Shown piece after piece: positions 1-5,717 of a stretch of DNA of 7,501 nt. Below the pieces are notes generated by a model that ran no database searches, was not told the DNA's origin, and was given only the letters and a program-made list of their open reading frames with translations. The position numbers were made by a program, and so were the translations under genes. Positions within the stretch are counted from its first letter, which is position 1, and each line of letters begins with the position of its first letter. Source of the stretch: Chloroflexota bacterium (lineage in GTDB: Bacteria; Chloroflexota; Dormibacteria; Dormibacterales; Dormibacteraceae); contig VBJR01000269.1 in assembly GCA_005880175.1 (NCBI GenBank), forward strand, positions 1 through 7,501, read 5' to 3'.

Positions 1-1
1 C

Positions 2-1225
2 GACCGCCGGCTGGTGGCGTACGTGGTGGGCCGGCCGGGCCAGGCGCCGGTGCCGGGCGAGCTGCGCGAGCACCTGCGGGCGCGGGTGCCGGAGTACATG
101 GTGCCGTCGGCGTTCGTGGAGCTGGAGCGGCTGCCGCTGGGTCCGACCGGCAAGGTGGACCTGCACGCGCTCCCCGAGCCCGACTTCTCGGCAGGGCACG
201 ACGCGGCCGCGCCGCCCCCGCGCGACGTCCTCGAGCTGCGCCTCGCCCAGGTCTGGGAGGACCTGCTCGGCGTCCACCCGGTCGGTCCGGCCGACGACTT
301 CTTCGCGCTCGGCGGCCACTCGCTGCTGGCGACGCAGCTCCTGGCCCGCATCGAGCGCCAGTTCGGCCTGGAGCTGCCGCTCTCGGCGGTCGTCCAGGAG
401 CTGACGGTCGAGCGGCTGGCGAGCCGGCTGCGGGCCGGGGTCCGGCCGGCGTACTCGCCGCTGGTGCCGATCCAGCCGGCCGGCCCGGGCCTGCCGTTCT
501 TCTGTGTCCACCCCGTCGGCGGCCATGTCCTCGCCTACCTGGCGCTGGCCCGCGCCCTGGGCCCCGGGCGCCCGTTCTACGGCCTGCAGGCGCCCGGCCT
601 GGAGGGCGACGAGCGGCCGCTCACGAGCGTGGAGGCCATGGCCGCGTGCTACGAGGCGTGCGTCCGCGGCGTCCAGCCGGCCGGCCCGTACCACCTGGGC
701 GGCTGGTCGTTCGGCGGCGTGGTCGCGCTCGAGGTGGCGCGCCGCCTGCGCCGCCGGGGCGAGGAGGTGGCCCTCGTCGCGCTGCTGGACAGCTACGTGC
801 CCCGGGCGTCGCGCCGCGACCCCGGCGACGAGCAGCTCCAGGCCGAATTCGCGCGGGAGCTGCGCCAGGTGCTGGGCCTGCCCGCTCGGGACGAGCCCGA
901 GGCCGGGCTGGAGCAGCTGCTGGCGGAGGCCCGCGAGGCCCGGGCGCTGCCCCCCGACGCGGACGCCGAGGACATCGGCCGCCGCTTCGCCGTCTACGCG
1001 GCGAACGTGCGGGCGATGCTGCGGCACCCGCTGGAGCCGTACCCGGGCCGGCTGACGCTCATCCGCGCCGGCGCCGGCGCGGCCGAGCCGGAGTGGGCGG
1101 CCCTGGCGCTGGGCGGCGTGGACGTCCGGGACGTGCCGGGCGACCACTACAGCATCCTCCGCCCGCCCGCGGTGGACGCGCTGGCGGCGCAGCTCCGCGC
1201 GGCACTGGAGGCGGCCCGTGACTGA
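2..1225 (+). CDS. Non-ribosomal peptide synthetase, C-terminal end (A-domain tail, carrier protein, thioesterase); 5' partial
   Basis: The reading frame is open from base 2, so this is the last part of a larger gene; 407 residues are visible. Residues 1-55 are the end of an adenylation domain, with the A10-type motif LPLGPTGKVD, whose Lys51 would be the conserved catalytic lysine. Residues about 70-140 are a peptidyl carrier domain with DDFFALGGHSLLATQL; Ser107 is the expected phosphopantetheine site. Residues about 150-400 are a type I alpha/beta-hydrolase thioesterase with GWSFGG (nucleophile Ser236), Asp263 in LLDS and His382 in GDHYSI, so the triad looks intact. The order A-PCP-TE marks a terminal module that releases the finished peptide by hydrolysis or cyclisation in the cytoplasm. 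No epimerisation domain lies between carrier and thioesterase. The substrate-specificity residues are upstream of the window, so neither amino acid nor product can be inferred. Its stop overlaps the start of the exporter gene. Confidence 0.95.
   Translation, partial: DRRLVAYVVGRPGQAPVPGELREHLRARVPEYMVPSAFVELERLPLGPTGKVDLHALPEPDFSAGHDAAAPPPRDVLELRLAQVWEDLLGVHPVGPADDFFALGGHSLLATQLLARIERQFGLELPLSAVVQELTVERLASRLRAGVRPAYSPLVPIQPAGPGLPFFCVHPVGGHVLAYLALARALGPGRPFYGLQAPGLEGDERPLTSVEAMAACYEACVRGVQPAGPYHLGGWSFGGVVALEVARRLRRRGEEVALVALLDSYVPRASRRDPGDEQLQAEFARELRQVLGLPARDEPEAGLEQLLAEAREARALPPDADAEDIGRRFAVYAANVRAMLRHPLEPYPGRLTLIRAGAGAAEPEWAALALGGVDVRDVPGDHYSILRPPAVDALAAQLRAALEAARD
1207..1211 (+). promoter_or_regulatory. 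Ribosome binding site of the MFS exporter gene
   Basis: GGAGG lies 6 nt before the GTG at 1218, inside the end of the NRPS gene. It supports GTG 1218 as the real start. No other in-frame ATG, GTG or TTG occurs before the first membrane helix. Confidence 0.7.
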
Positions 1226-2600
1226 GCCGGATTCCACCGACGGAGGCGGACGTGGCGCCGAATCGCCGACTGGTCGGTGGAATCCGGCTGAGCCGGATTC
1301 CAACGACGGAGGCGGACGTGGCGCCGAATCGCCGACTGGTCGGTGGAATCCGGCTGAGCCGCCCGCCGCCGCCGAGACCCGGGCCGACTCGTTCCGGTTC
1401 GGGACCGACTTCACGACGTTCTGGATCGGGCAGTCCATCTCCAACCTCGGCACCGGGGTCACGACGTTCGCGCTGCCGCTGATCATCTTCAAGCTCACGG
1501 GCTCGGCCGGCTACCTCGCCGCCGCCAACGCCCTGACGTACCTGCCGTTCCTGCTGTTCGGGCTGTTCATGGGCGCCCTGATCGACCGGACGGACCGCAG
1601 GCGGTTCATGATCGCGGCCAACGCGTGCCGGGGGCTGCTGATCGGGTCGATCGCCCTCCTGTACGCCACGCACCAGCTGTCGGTCTGGTCGGTGCTGGCC
1701 GTGATCTTCGCGATGGCGACGCTGAACGCCGGGTACCTGCCCGCGCAGCTCGCCGCGATCCCCAGCCTGGTCCAGCCCGACGAGGTCGTCCGCGCCAACG
1801 GCCGCCTGCAGGCCACCGTGTCGGCCGCGTGGATCCTCGGGCCGGCGCTCGTCGCGGCCCTCGTCGTGGTCGTCCCGGTGCAGGTGGTCGTCCTGATCGA
1901 CGCGTTCGCGTACTTCTGCTCGGTCGTGTCGCTGCTGCTGGTCCGGAGGTCGTTCGACGCGGCGGCGCGGCGCCCCGCGCACGCGTCGGTGCTGGGCGAC
2001 GTGGGGGAGGGCCTGCGCTACGTGCTCGGGCACCCGGTCCTGCGGCCGCTGTCGATCATGACCGGCCTGTTCGTGCTGGTGGACACCACCACGGCAGCCC
2101 AGCTCGTGCTGTTCGCCAAGGACCACTTCCACGCGGGCGACAGCCAGGCGGGGCTGTTCTACACGGCAACCGGCGTCGGCCTCCTCGTGTTCTCGCTGTC
2201 GGCCGCCCGCATCCAGCGCCGCGCCTCGTTCGGCAAGGTGGTGCTGGTGGCGGGCCTGGTGAAGGGGTTCTTCCTGGTGCTGGTCGGACTCACCCCGTGG
2301 TACTGGACGGCGCTGGTGCTCTGGGGCCTCAGCGACGGCGTCACCATGCTCTACAACATCAACACGGTGAGCCTTCGCCAGCTCATCGTGCCCCGGGAGC
2401 TGCTCGGGCGCGTCATGAGCGTGGGCTCGGTGCTCGCGTGGTCGGTCATCCCGCTGGGCTCGCTGCTGGGCGGGCTCGCGCTCGGGGCGATCGGCAGCGT
2501 GGCGCTCGTCTACGCGCTGATCGGCGTGCTGCACCTCGCGGTGGCGGTGCCGTTCTTCTTCACGGCGCTCCCGCGCGCCGACCGGTACGTGACCGCATGA
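1218..2600 (+). CDS. MFS transporter (probable exporter of the cluster product) with a duplicated N-terminal extension
   Basis: A 460-residue integral membrane protein of the major facilitator superfamily, closest in feel to the MFS_3/enterobactin-exporter-like drug efflux group. Hydrophobic segments are consistent with about 12 helices, from about residue 63 (FWIGQSISNLGTG) to about 450. The loop after helix 2 carries the MFS motif A, GALIDRTDRRRF, beginning at residue 119. Its place directly after an NRPS thioesterase and before tailoring genes suggests export of, or self-resistance to, the peptide. The start at GTG 1218 has a good GGAGG site and overlaps the NRPS stop by 8 bp, which implies translational coupling. 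The odd part is residues 3-46: two copies of a 22-residue unit (EPDSTDGGGRGAESPTGRWN plus PA) encoded by a 66-bp palindromic tandem repeat. This hydrophilic, Gly/Pro-rich tail precedes the conserved fold and is unlikely to be part of the transport core. The substrate is inferred from context only. Confidence 0.92.
   Translation: MTEPDSTDGGGRGAESPTGRWNPAEPDSNDGGGRGAESPTGRWNPAEPPAAAETRADSFRFGTDFTTFWIGQSISNLGTGVTTFALPLIIFKLTGSAGYLAAANALTYLPFLLFGLFMGALIDRTDRRRFMIAANACRGLLIGSIALLYATHQLSVWSVLAVIFAMATLNAGYLPAQLAAIPSLVQPDEVVRANGRLQATVSAAWILGPALVAALVVVVPVQVVVLIDAFAYFCSVVSLLLVRRSFDAAARRPAHASVLGDVGEGLRYVLGHPVLRPLSIMTGLFVLVDTTTAAQLVLFAKDHFHAGDSQAGLFYTATGVGLLVFSLSAARIQRRASFGKVVLVAGLVKGFFLVLVGLTPWYWTALVLWGLSDGVTMLYNINTVSLRQLIVPRELLGRVMSVGSVLAWSVIPLGSLLGGLALGAIGSVALVYALIGVLHLAVAVPFFFTALPRADRYVTA
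1222..1361 (+). repeat. 66-bp tandem duplication with 17-bp inverted arms, inside the exporter coding region
   Basis: Two adjacent 66-bp units (1223-1288 and 1289-1354) differ at one base (C1237 versus A1303; Thr to Asn), followed by 7 bases of a third copy. The period is 22 codons, so the frame is kept. In unit 1, the arm AGCCGGATTCCACCGAC (1225-1241) is the exact reverse complement of 1273-1289, separated by 31 nt. In unit 2, the arms 1291-1307 and 1339-1355 pair with one mismatch. The right arm of unit 1 and left arm of unit 2 also form a near-perfect 35-nt palindrome (1273-1307). The first unit supplies the TGA stop of the NRPS gene. This resembles a small palindromic mobile or REP-like element that has landed in a gene and been duplicated. 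That origin is inference. Confidence 0.9.
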
Positions 2601-2773
2601 GGCGGCGATCGCGATGGCCGGCCCTGGCGCTGTACGCCGTGCTGGTCCCGCTGGGCATGGTGCTGCGCCTGACGACCGACCCGCTGCGCATGCGGCGGCG
2701 TCCGGCGACGAGCAACTGGCAGCCGGCACCCGAGCGGCCGGCCTCGATCGACCGTGCCCGGGAGCTCACCTGA
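2597..2773 (+). CDS. Small single-helix membrane protein, SxtJ C-terminal-like
   Basis: This 58-residue protein starts at ATG 2597 and overlaps the exporter stop as ATGA, a classic coupled junction. No strong ribosome site is visible, so it is probably read by reinitiation. The sequence has a basic N-terminus (MRRRSR), one hydrophobic helix at about residues 7-25 (WPALALYAVLVPLGMVLRL), then DPLRMRRRP, SNWQP and an acidic/basic tail. A helix followed by a DPL-x-RR-x-P...S-x-W-x-P pattern is, from my recall of the family, how SxtJ-type membrane proteins end. Those are often encoded beside carbamoyltransferases, as in saxitoxin (sxtI/sxtJ) and many polysaccharide clusters. Full-length SxtJ proteins are roughly twice this size, so this would be a short form keeping one helix and the tail. 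The biochemical role of SxtJ is unknown. A scaffold or membrane partner for the neighbouring carbamoyltransferase is inference. The gene call is firmer than the family call. Confidence 0.7.
   Translation: MRRRSRWPALALYAVLVPLGMVLRLTTDPLRMRRRPATSNWQPAPERPASIDRARELT
2760..2764 (+). promoter_or_regulatory. Probable ribosome binding site of the carbamoyltransferase gene
   Basis: GGGAG lies 10 nt before GTG 2775, within the end of the upstream small gene. It favours 2775 over the in-frame GTG at 2754, which has no purine-rich site at the right distance. GTG 2778 is also in frame but would place the site 13 nt away. Confidence 0.45.
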
Positions 2774-2774
2774 C

Positions 2775-4529
2775 GTGGTGGTCCTGGGCCTGTCGGCCTT
2801 CTTCCACGACTCCGCCGCCGCGCTGCTGGTGGACGGGCAGCTCGTCGCGGCCGCCGAGGAGGAGCGCTTCTCGGGCCGCAAGCACGACTCGCGGTTCCCG
2901 GCCCACGCGATCAGGTTCTGCCTGGCGGCCGCGGGCCTGGAGCCGGGCGACGTGGACTACGCGGTCTTCTACGAGAAGCCGGCGATCAAGCTGGAGCGGG
3001 CGCTGGCCACCGCGCTGGCCACGGTGCCGCGGAGCGCCGACCCGTTCGTCCAGCTCCTCACCCGCGGCCCCTCACGGCTGGCCGTCCGGGGCCAGATCCA
3101 GGCCGCGACCGGGGTGTCCAGGGACCGCGTGCTGTTCGTGGACCACCACCTCTCGCACGCCGCCTCGGCGTTCTTCTCCTCGCCGTTCCCGCAGGCCGCG
3201 ATCGTGACGGTGGACGGCGTGGGGGAGTGGGCGACCACGAGCCTGGGCGAGGGCAGCGGCGGCTGGGAGGGACGGGACGCGTGCCGCCTGGTCCTGCACC
3301 AGACGATGGCGTTCCCGCACTCGCTGGGGCTGCTCTACTCCGTGTTCACCGAGTACCTCGGCTTCGAGGTCAACGACGGCGAGTACAAGGTCATGGGCCT
3401 GGCCGCGTACGGGGAGCCGCGGTACCGGGACGAGCTGGACCGCGTCGTCCACCTGTACGAGGACGGCAGCCTCTGGCTGGACATGCGCTGCTTCGCGTAC
3501 CACCGGGCGACGCGGAGCGGGTTCGACGCGCGCCTGACCGACCTGCTCGGGATCCCGCCGCGCCGGCGCGGCTCCGACCTGGCGATCGGGGAGGAGCGGC
3601 CGGCCGGCGAGCTCGACCAGGCCTACGCGGACCTGGCCGCCACCGTCCAGGCGTTCACCGAGGACGCGGTGGTGGCGATGGCCCGGCGCGCGCTCCAGCT
3701 CACCGGCCGCCGCGACCTGTGCCTGGCCGGCGGGGTGGCCCTCAACGGCGTCGCCAACAACGGGGTGCTGGAGCGCTCGGGCGTGCGCGACGTGTTCATC
3801 CCGCCCGCGCCCGGCGACTCGGGGGCCGCGCTGGGCTGCGCGCTGTACGCCCAGCACGTGCTGCTCGGCCGGCCGCGCTCGTTCGTGATGGAGCACGCGT
3901 ACTGGGGCGCCGGCTACCAGAACGGCCGGGTCGTCGAGGCGCTGGACCGCTCCGGGCACGCGTACGAGCGGCACCCGAGCCAGGCGGCGCTGGTCGACCG
4001 GGTCGCCGGCGCGCTGGCCGAGGGCGAGGTGGTCGGCTGGTTCCAGGGCCGGTTCGAGTGGGGCCCGCGCGCCCTCGGCAACCGGAGCATCCTGGCCGAC
4101 CCCCGGAGCCCGGGCATGAAGGAGCGGATCAACCGCAAGGTCAAGTTCCGGGAGGTCTTCCGGCCGTTCGCGCCGGCGATGCTGGACGACTGCGCCCCTG
4201 GCTACGTGCACGGCCGGGGCGCCGGCCAGTGGCCCGCCCGGTTCATGCTCCTGGTGCTCCCCCTGCGCGACGAGTTCGCCGGCGAGGCGCCCGCGGTGGA
4301 CCACTTCGGCACCGCCCGAATCCAGACCGTCGGAGCCGGGTGGAACCCGCTGTTCCACTCGCTGATCACGTCCTTCCGCGACCGGAGCGGGCTCGGCTGC
4401 CTGCTCAACACCTCCTTCAACCTGCGCGGCGAGCCGATCGTCGCCACACCCGAGCACGCGATCTCGACGTTCGAGCGCAGCGAGCTCGACCTGCTGGTGA
4501 TCGAAAACTGTGTTGTTTCAAGGCGCTGA
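2775..4529 (+). CDS. O-carbamoyltransferase (NodU/CmcH/SxtI family)
   Basis: This 584-residue enzyme transfers a carbamoyl group from carbamoyl phosphate, through carbamoyl-adenylate made with ATP, to a hydroxyl of a sugar or natural product. Family marks run in order: LGLSAFFHDSAAAL at the N-terminus (His11), VDHHLSHAASAFFSSPF with the expected metal-binding histidines near residues 124-128, VDGVGEW (Asp147), EYKVMGLAAYGEP from 203, GGVALNGVANN from 319, and the C-terminal domain with GRFEWGPRALGNRSILADPR from 425 and LLNTSFNLRGEPI around 544-556. Length is normal. I place the start at GTG 2775, 1 nt after the previous stop: GGGAG lies 10 nt upstream, and M-V-V-LGLSAF matches the family's usual start just before LGISAF. 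GTG 2754 would add seven residues without a clear ribosome site. Beside NRPS and exporter genes it most likely carbamoylates the cluster product. The acceptor is unknown. Confidence 0.93.
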   Translation: MVVLGLSAFFHDSAAALLVDGQLVAAAEEERFSGRKHDSRFPAHAIRFCLAAAGLEPGDVDYAVFYEKPAIKLERALATALATVPRSADPFVQLLTRGPSRLAVRGQIQAATGVSRDRVLFVDHHLSHAASAFFSSPFPQAAIVTVDGVGEWATTSLGEGSGGWEGRDACRLVLHQTMAFPHSLGLLYSVFTEYLGFEVNDGEYKVMGLAAYGEPRYRDELDRVVHLYEDGSLWLDMRCFAYHRATRSGFDARLTDLLGIPPRRRGSDLAIGEERPAGELDQAYADLAATVQAFTEDAVVAMARRALQLTGRRDLCLAGGVALNGVANNGVLERSGVRDVFIPPAPGDSGAALGCALYAQHVLLGRPRSFVMEHAYWGAGYQNGRVVEALDRSGHAYERHPSQAALVDRVAGALAEGEVVGWFQGRFEWGPRALGNRSILADPRSPGMKERINRKVKFREVFRPFAPAMLDDCAPGYVHGRGAGQWPARFMLLVLPLRDEFAGEAPAVDHFGTARIQTVGAGWNPLFHSLITSFRDRSGLGCLLNTSFNLRGEPIVATPEHAISTFERSELDLLVIENCVVSRR

Positions 4530-5517
4530 CCAGGAGCTCCTGGCGGAGCGGTACCGGCTGGCCCCGCAGCTGCGGGAGTACGACGCGAACGAGCCGTACC
4601 TGCCGCCGTACGTGACGTTCGCCGCCCGGCCCGGCGTCCGCTCGGACATCTTCAACACCGACCCGGAGGGGTTCCGGATCTCGGCCTCGCCCGTGGGCCC
4701 GATCGACAGCGCGCGCTGGCTGGAGCTCGGCGGCGGCGGGCTGGTCCTGGGCGGCTCCGTGACGTTCGGGCACGGGGCGACCAGCGACGCGGCCACGATG
4801 CCTTCGCGGCTGGCGGGTCTGCTCGGGGTGCCGCAGCTGAACCTCGGCATCTGCGCGGCGAACTCGCTGCAGGAGGTGATCTCGGCGCTGCCGTTCCTGG
4901 AGTCGGCCGAGACGATCGTGCTGCTGAGCGGGGCCAACTCGGCGATCGCGTCGCTCCAGTCGCTGGGGCTGAACGAGACGTTCGAGCCGCTGTTCTTCGA
5001 GTCGGCGATGGCCGGCCTCGCGGGCGCGCCGATCAGCCAGGTGCTGCAGATGGTGCTGTCCGGCTCGCGGGGGACGCGGCCGGAGCGCTCGGCACCCACC
5101 CGCCCGCTGCCGCGGCACAACGGCGCGCCCGACCTGTCCGCGCGGCTGGACGCGGCCCTGGACCGCATGGCGCGCAACCTGCGGGTGCTGAGCCGGGCCC
5201 GCCGGCCTGGCGCGCGCATCCTGTACTGCCTGCAGCCCTTCGTGGCCGCCGGCCTGCGCGACCTGGCGCCGGAGGAGCGGGAGCTGTTCGCGCTGAACGC
5301 CCGCCAGCAGCGGGCGTGGGCGCCGGTCCGGGACTACCTGGCGGTGACCTGGGGGCGGTGCGCCGACCGGATGGCGGACGCGTGCGCGGCCGCGGACGTC
5401 CAGTTCCTCGACCTGTCCTCGCACCGGTTCAGCGGCTGGTCCTTCCTGGACCTGGTGCACATGACCGACCACGGCTACCGGCAGACCGCCGAGCTGATCG
5501 AGGAGGCGCTGAGATGA
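4510..5517 (+). CDS. SGNH/GDSL-type hydrolase or O-acyl transferase
   Basis: A 335-residue protein with all four SGNH landmarks in order. Block I is LGGSVTFG with nucleophile Ser83 (GGS rather than GDS). Block II glycine is Gly113 in LNLGICAANS. Block III asparagine is Asn143 in LSGANS. The Asp314-x-x-His317 pair lies in DLVHMTDHGY near the C-terminus. The family are esterases, lipases or carbohydrate/peptide acyl-modifying enzymes. No signal peptide or membrane helix is visible, so a cytoplasmic tailoring role is likely. The conserved core starts near residue 75; the first 75 residues lack a recognisable motif. The start is uncertain: GTG 4510 and TTG 4513 both overlap the carbamoyltransferase end (20 bp from GTG), neither has a clear ribosome site, and GTG 4612 is a later alternative. 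It sits between the carbamoyltransferase and a microprotein, so a step on the same product, such as ester removal or acyl transfer, is inferred. Confidence 0.85.
   Translation: MLFQGADQELLAERYRLAPQLREYDANEPYLPPYVTFAARPGVRSDIFNTDPEGFRISASPVGPIDSARWLELGGGGLVLGGSVTFGHGATSDAATMPSRLAGLLGVPQLNLGICAANSLQEVISALPFLESAETIVLLSGANSAIASLQSLGLNETFEPLFFESAMAGLAGAPISQVLQMVLSGSRGTRPERSAPTRPLPRHNGAPDLSARLDAALDRMARNLRVLSRARRPGARILYCLQPFVAAGLRDLAPEERELFALNARQQRAWAPVRDYLAVTWGRCADRMADACAAADVQFLDLSSHRFSGWSFLDLVHMTDHGYRQTAELIEEALR
5502..5506 (+). promoter_or_regulatory. Ribosome binding site of the 41-residue microprotein gene
   Basis: GGAGG lies 7 nt before ATG 5514, inside the 3' end of the SGNH gene. Together with the ATGA overlap it is the main evidence that the small downstream frame is translated. 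Confidence 0.6.
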
Positions 5518-5639
5518 AGCAGTTCGTCCGGGTGATGGCGATCGTGGTGCCGGCGCTGCACCGCTGGCTGGGCCGCCGCCCCGAGGCGGAGGCGCCGGAG
5601 GCCCCGGAGGACCGGGAGAACGTGTACCCGCTCTGGTGA
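5514..5639 (+). CDS. Hypothetical 41-residue microprotein, last gene of the cluster
   Basis: The gene starts at ATG 5514, overlaps the SGNH stop as ATGA, and has GGAGG 7 nt upstream. I do not recognise the family. The N-terminal half (KQFVRVMAIVVPALHRWLGRR) is hydrophobic and basic, and could be a short membrane-associated or amphipathic helix. The middle (PEAEAPEAPEDRE) is acidic with EAP repeats. The last residues are NVYPLW, ending in an aromatic. Small proteins are common next to SxtI-type carbamoyltransferases (for example DUF5989, a one-helix protein of about 50 residues ending in an aromatic tail), but the resemblance here is only in position and terminus, so I do not assign it. A precursor peptide, a membrane tether for the tailoring enzymes, and an undescribed partner are all open. 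Whether it is real rests on the ribosome site and coupling, not on homology. Confidence 0.6.
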   Translation: MKQFVRVMAIVVPALHRWLGRRPEAEAPEAPEDRENVYPLW

Positions 5640-5648
5640 GCGAGTAGA

Positions 5649-5682
5649 CGCGGAGCCCCTCCCCGATGGGGAGGAGGCCGCG
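5649..5682 (+). terminator. GC-rich hairpin ending the biosynthetic operon (no T tract)
   Basis: The core stem CCTCCCC/GGGGAGG (5658-5664 with 5668-5674) closes on a 3-nt GAT loop. It is extended by CC/GG and CGCGG/CCGCG, with a 2-nt bulge on the left and a single A on the right, about 14 base pairs in all. It starts 10 nt after the last cluster gene. There is no T run, as is frequent for actinomycete terminators, so it could equally be an RNA-stabilising structure. Confidence 0.55.
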
Positions 5683-5705
5683 AACGACCCGGGAGGGGGG
5701 TCGCT

Positions 5706-5711
5706 TATCGT
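5706..5711 (+). promoter_or_regulatory. Predicted -10 element for leaderless nadC transcription
   Basis: TATCGT fits the actinobacterial TANNNT -10 pattern and ends 6 nt before ATG 5718. Transcription would then start at or within a base or two of the A of the ATG, giving a leaderless mRNA. The six G residues directly before the ATG are too close to serve as a normal ribosome site, which supports this. No convincing -35 box is visible. Confidence 0.5.
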
Positions 5712-5717
5712 GGGGGG

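Noticed and set aside
1223..1361. Two direct repeats as a CRISPR-like array
   Set aside because: The units abut without spacers, are nearly identical over 66 bp and are translated; there are no cas genes.
1059..2729. Long open frame on the opposite strand (556 codons) across the exporter gene
   Set aside because: Its translation is dominated by Arg, Gly, Pro and His with no domain pattern, and the + strand exporter is clearly real. Such frames are expected opposite GC-rich genes.
2754..2774. Carbamoyltransferase start at GTG 2754
   Set aside because: It adds seven residues before the conserved start and has no ribosome site at proper spacing. GTG 2775 has GGGAG 10 nt upstream and matches the family's usual N-terminus.
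3072..4457. Long open frame on the opposite strand (461 codons) across the carbamoyltransferase
   Set aside because: Low-complexity shadow of a confidently identified + strand enzyme. Similar opposite-strand frames at 4417-5727, 5475-6572 and 6565-7476 are rejected for the same reason.
2597..4529. A saxitoxin-type cluster
   Set aside because: Only the carbamoyltransferase and the small SxtJ-like protein recall sxt genes. Both occur widely in unrelated clusters, and no saxitoxin core enzyme is present.
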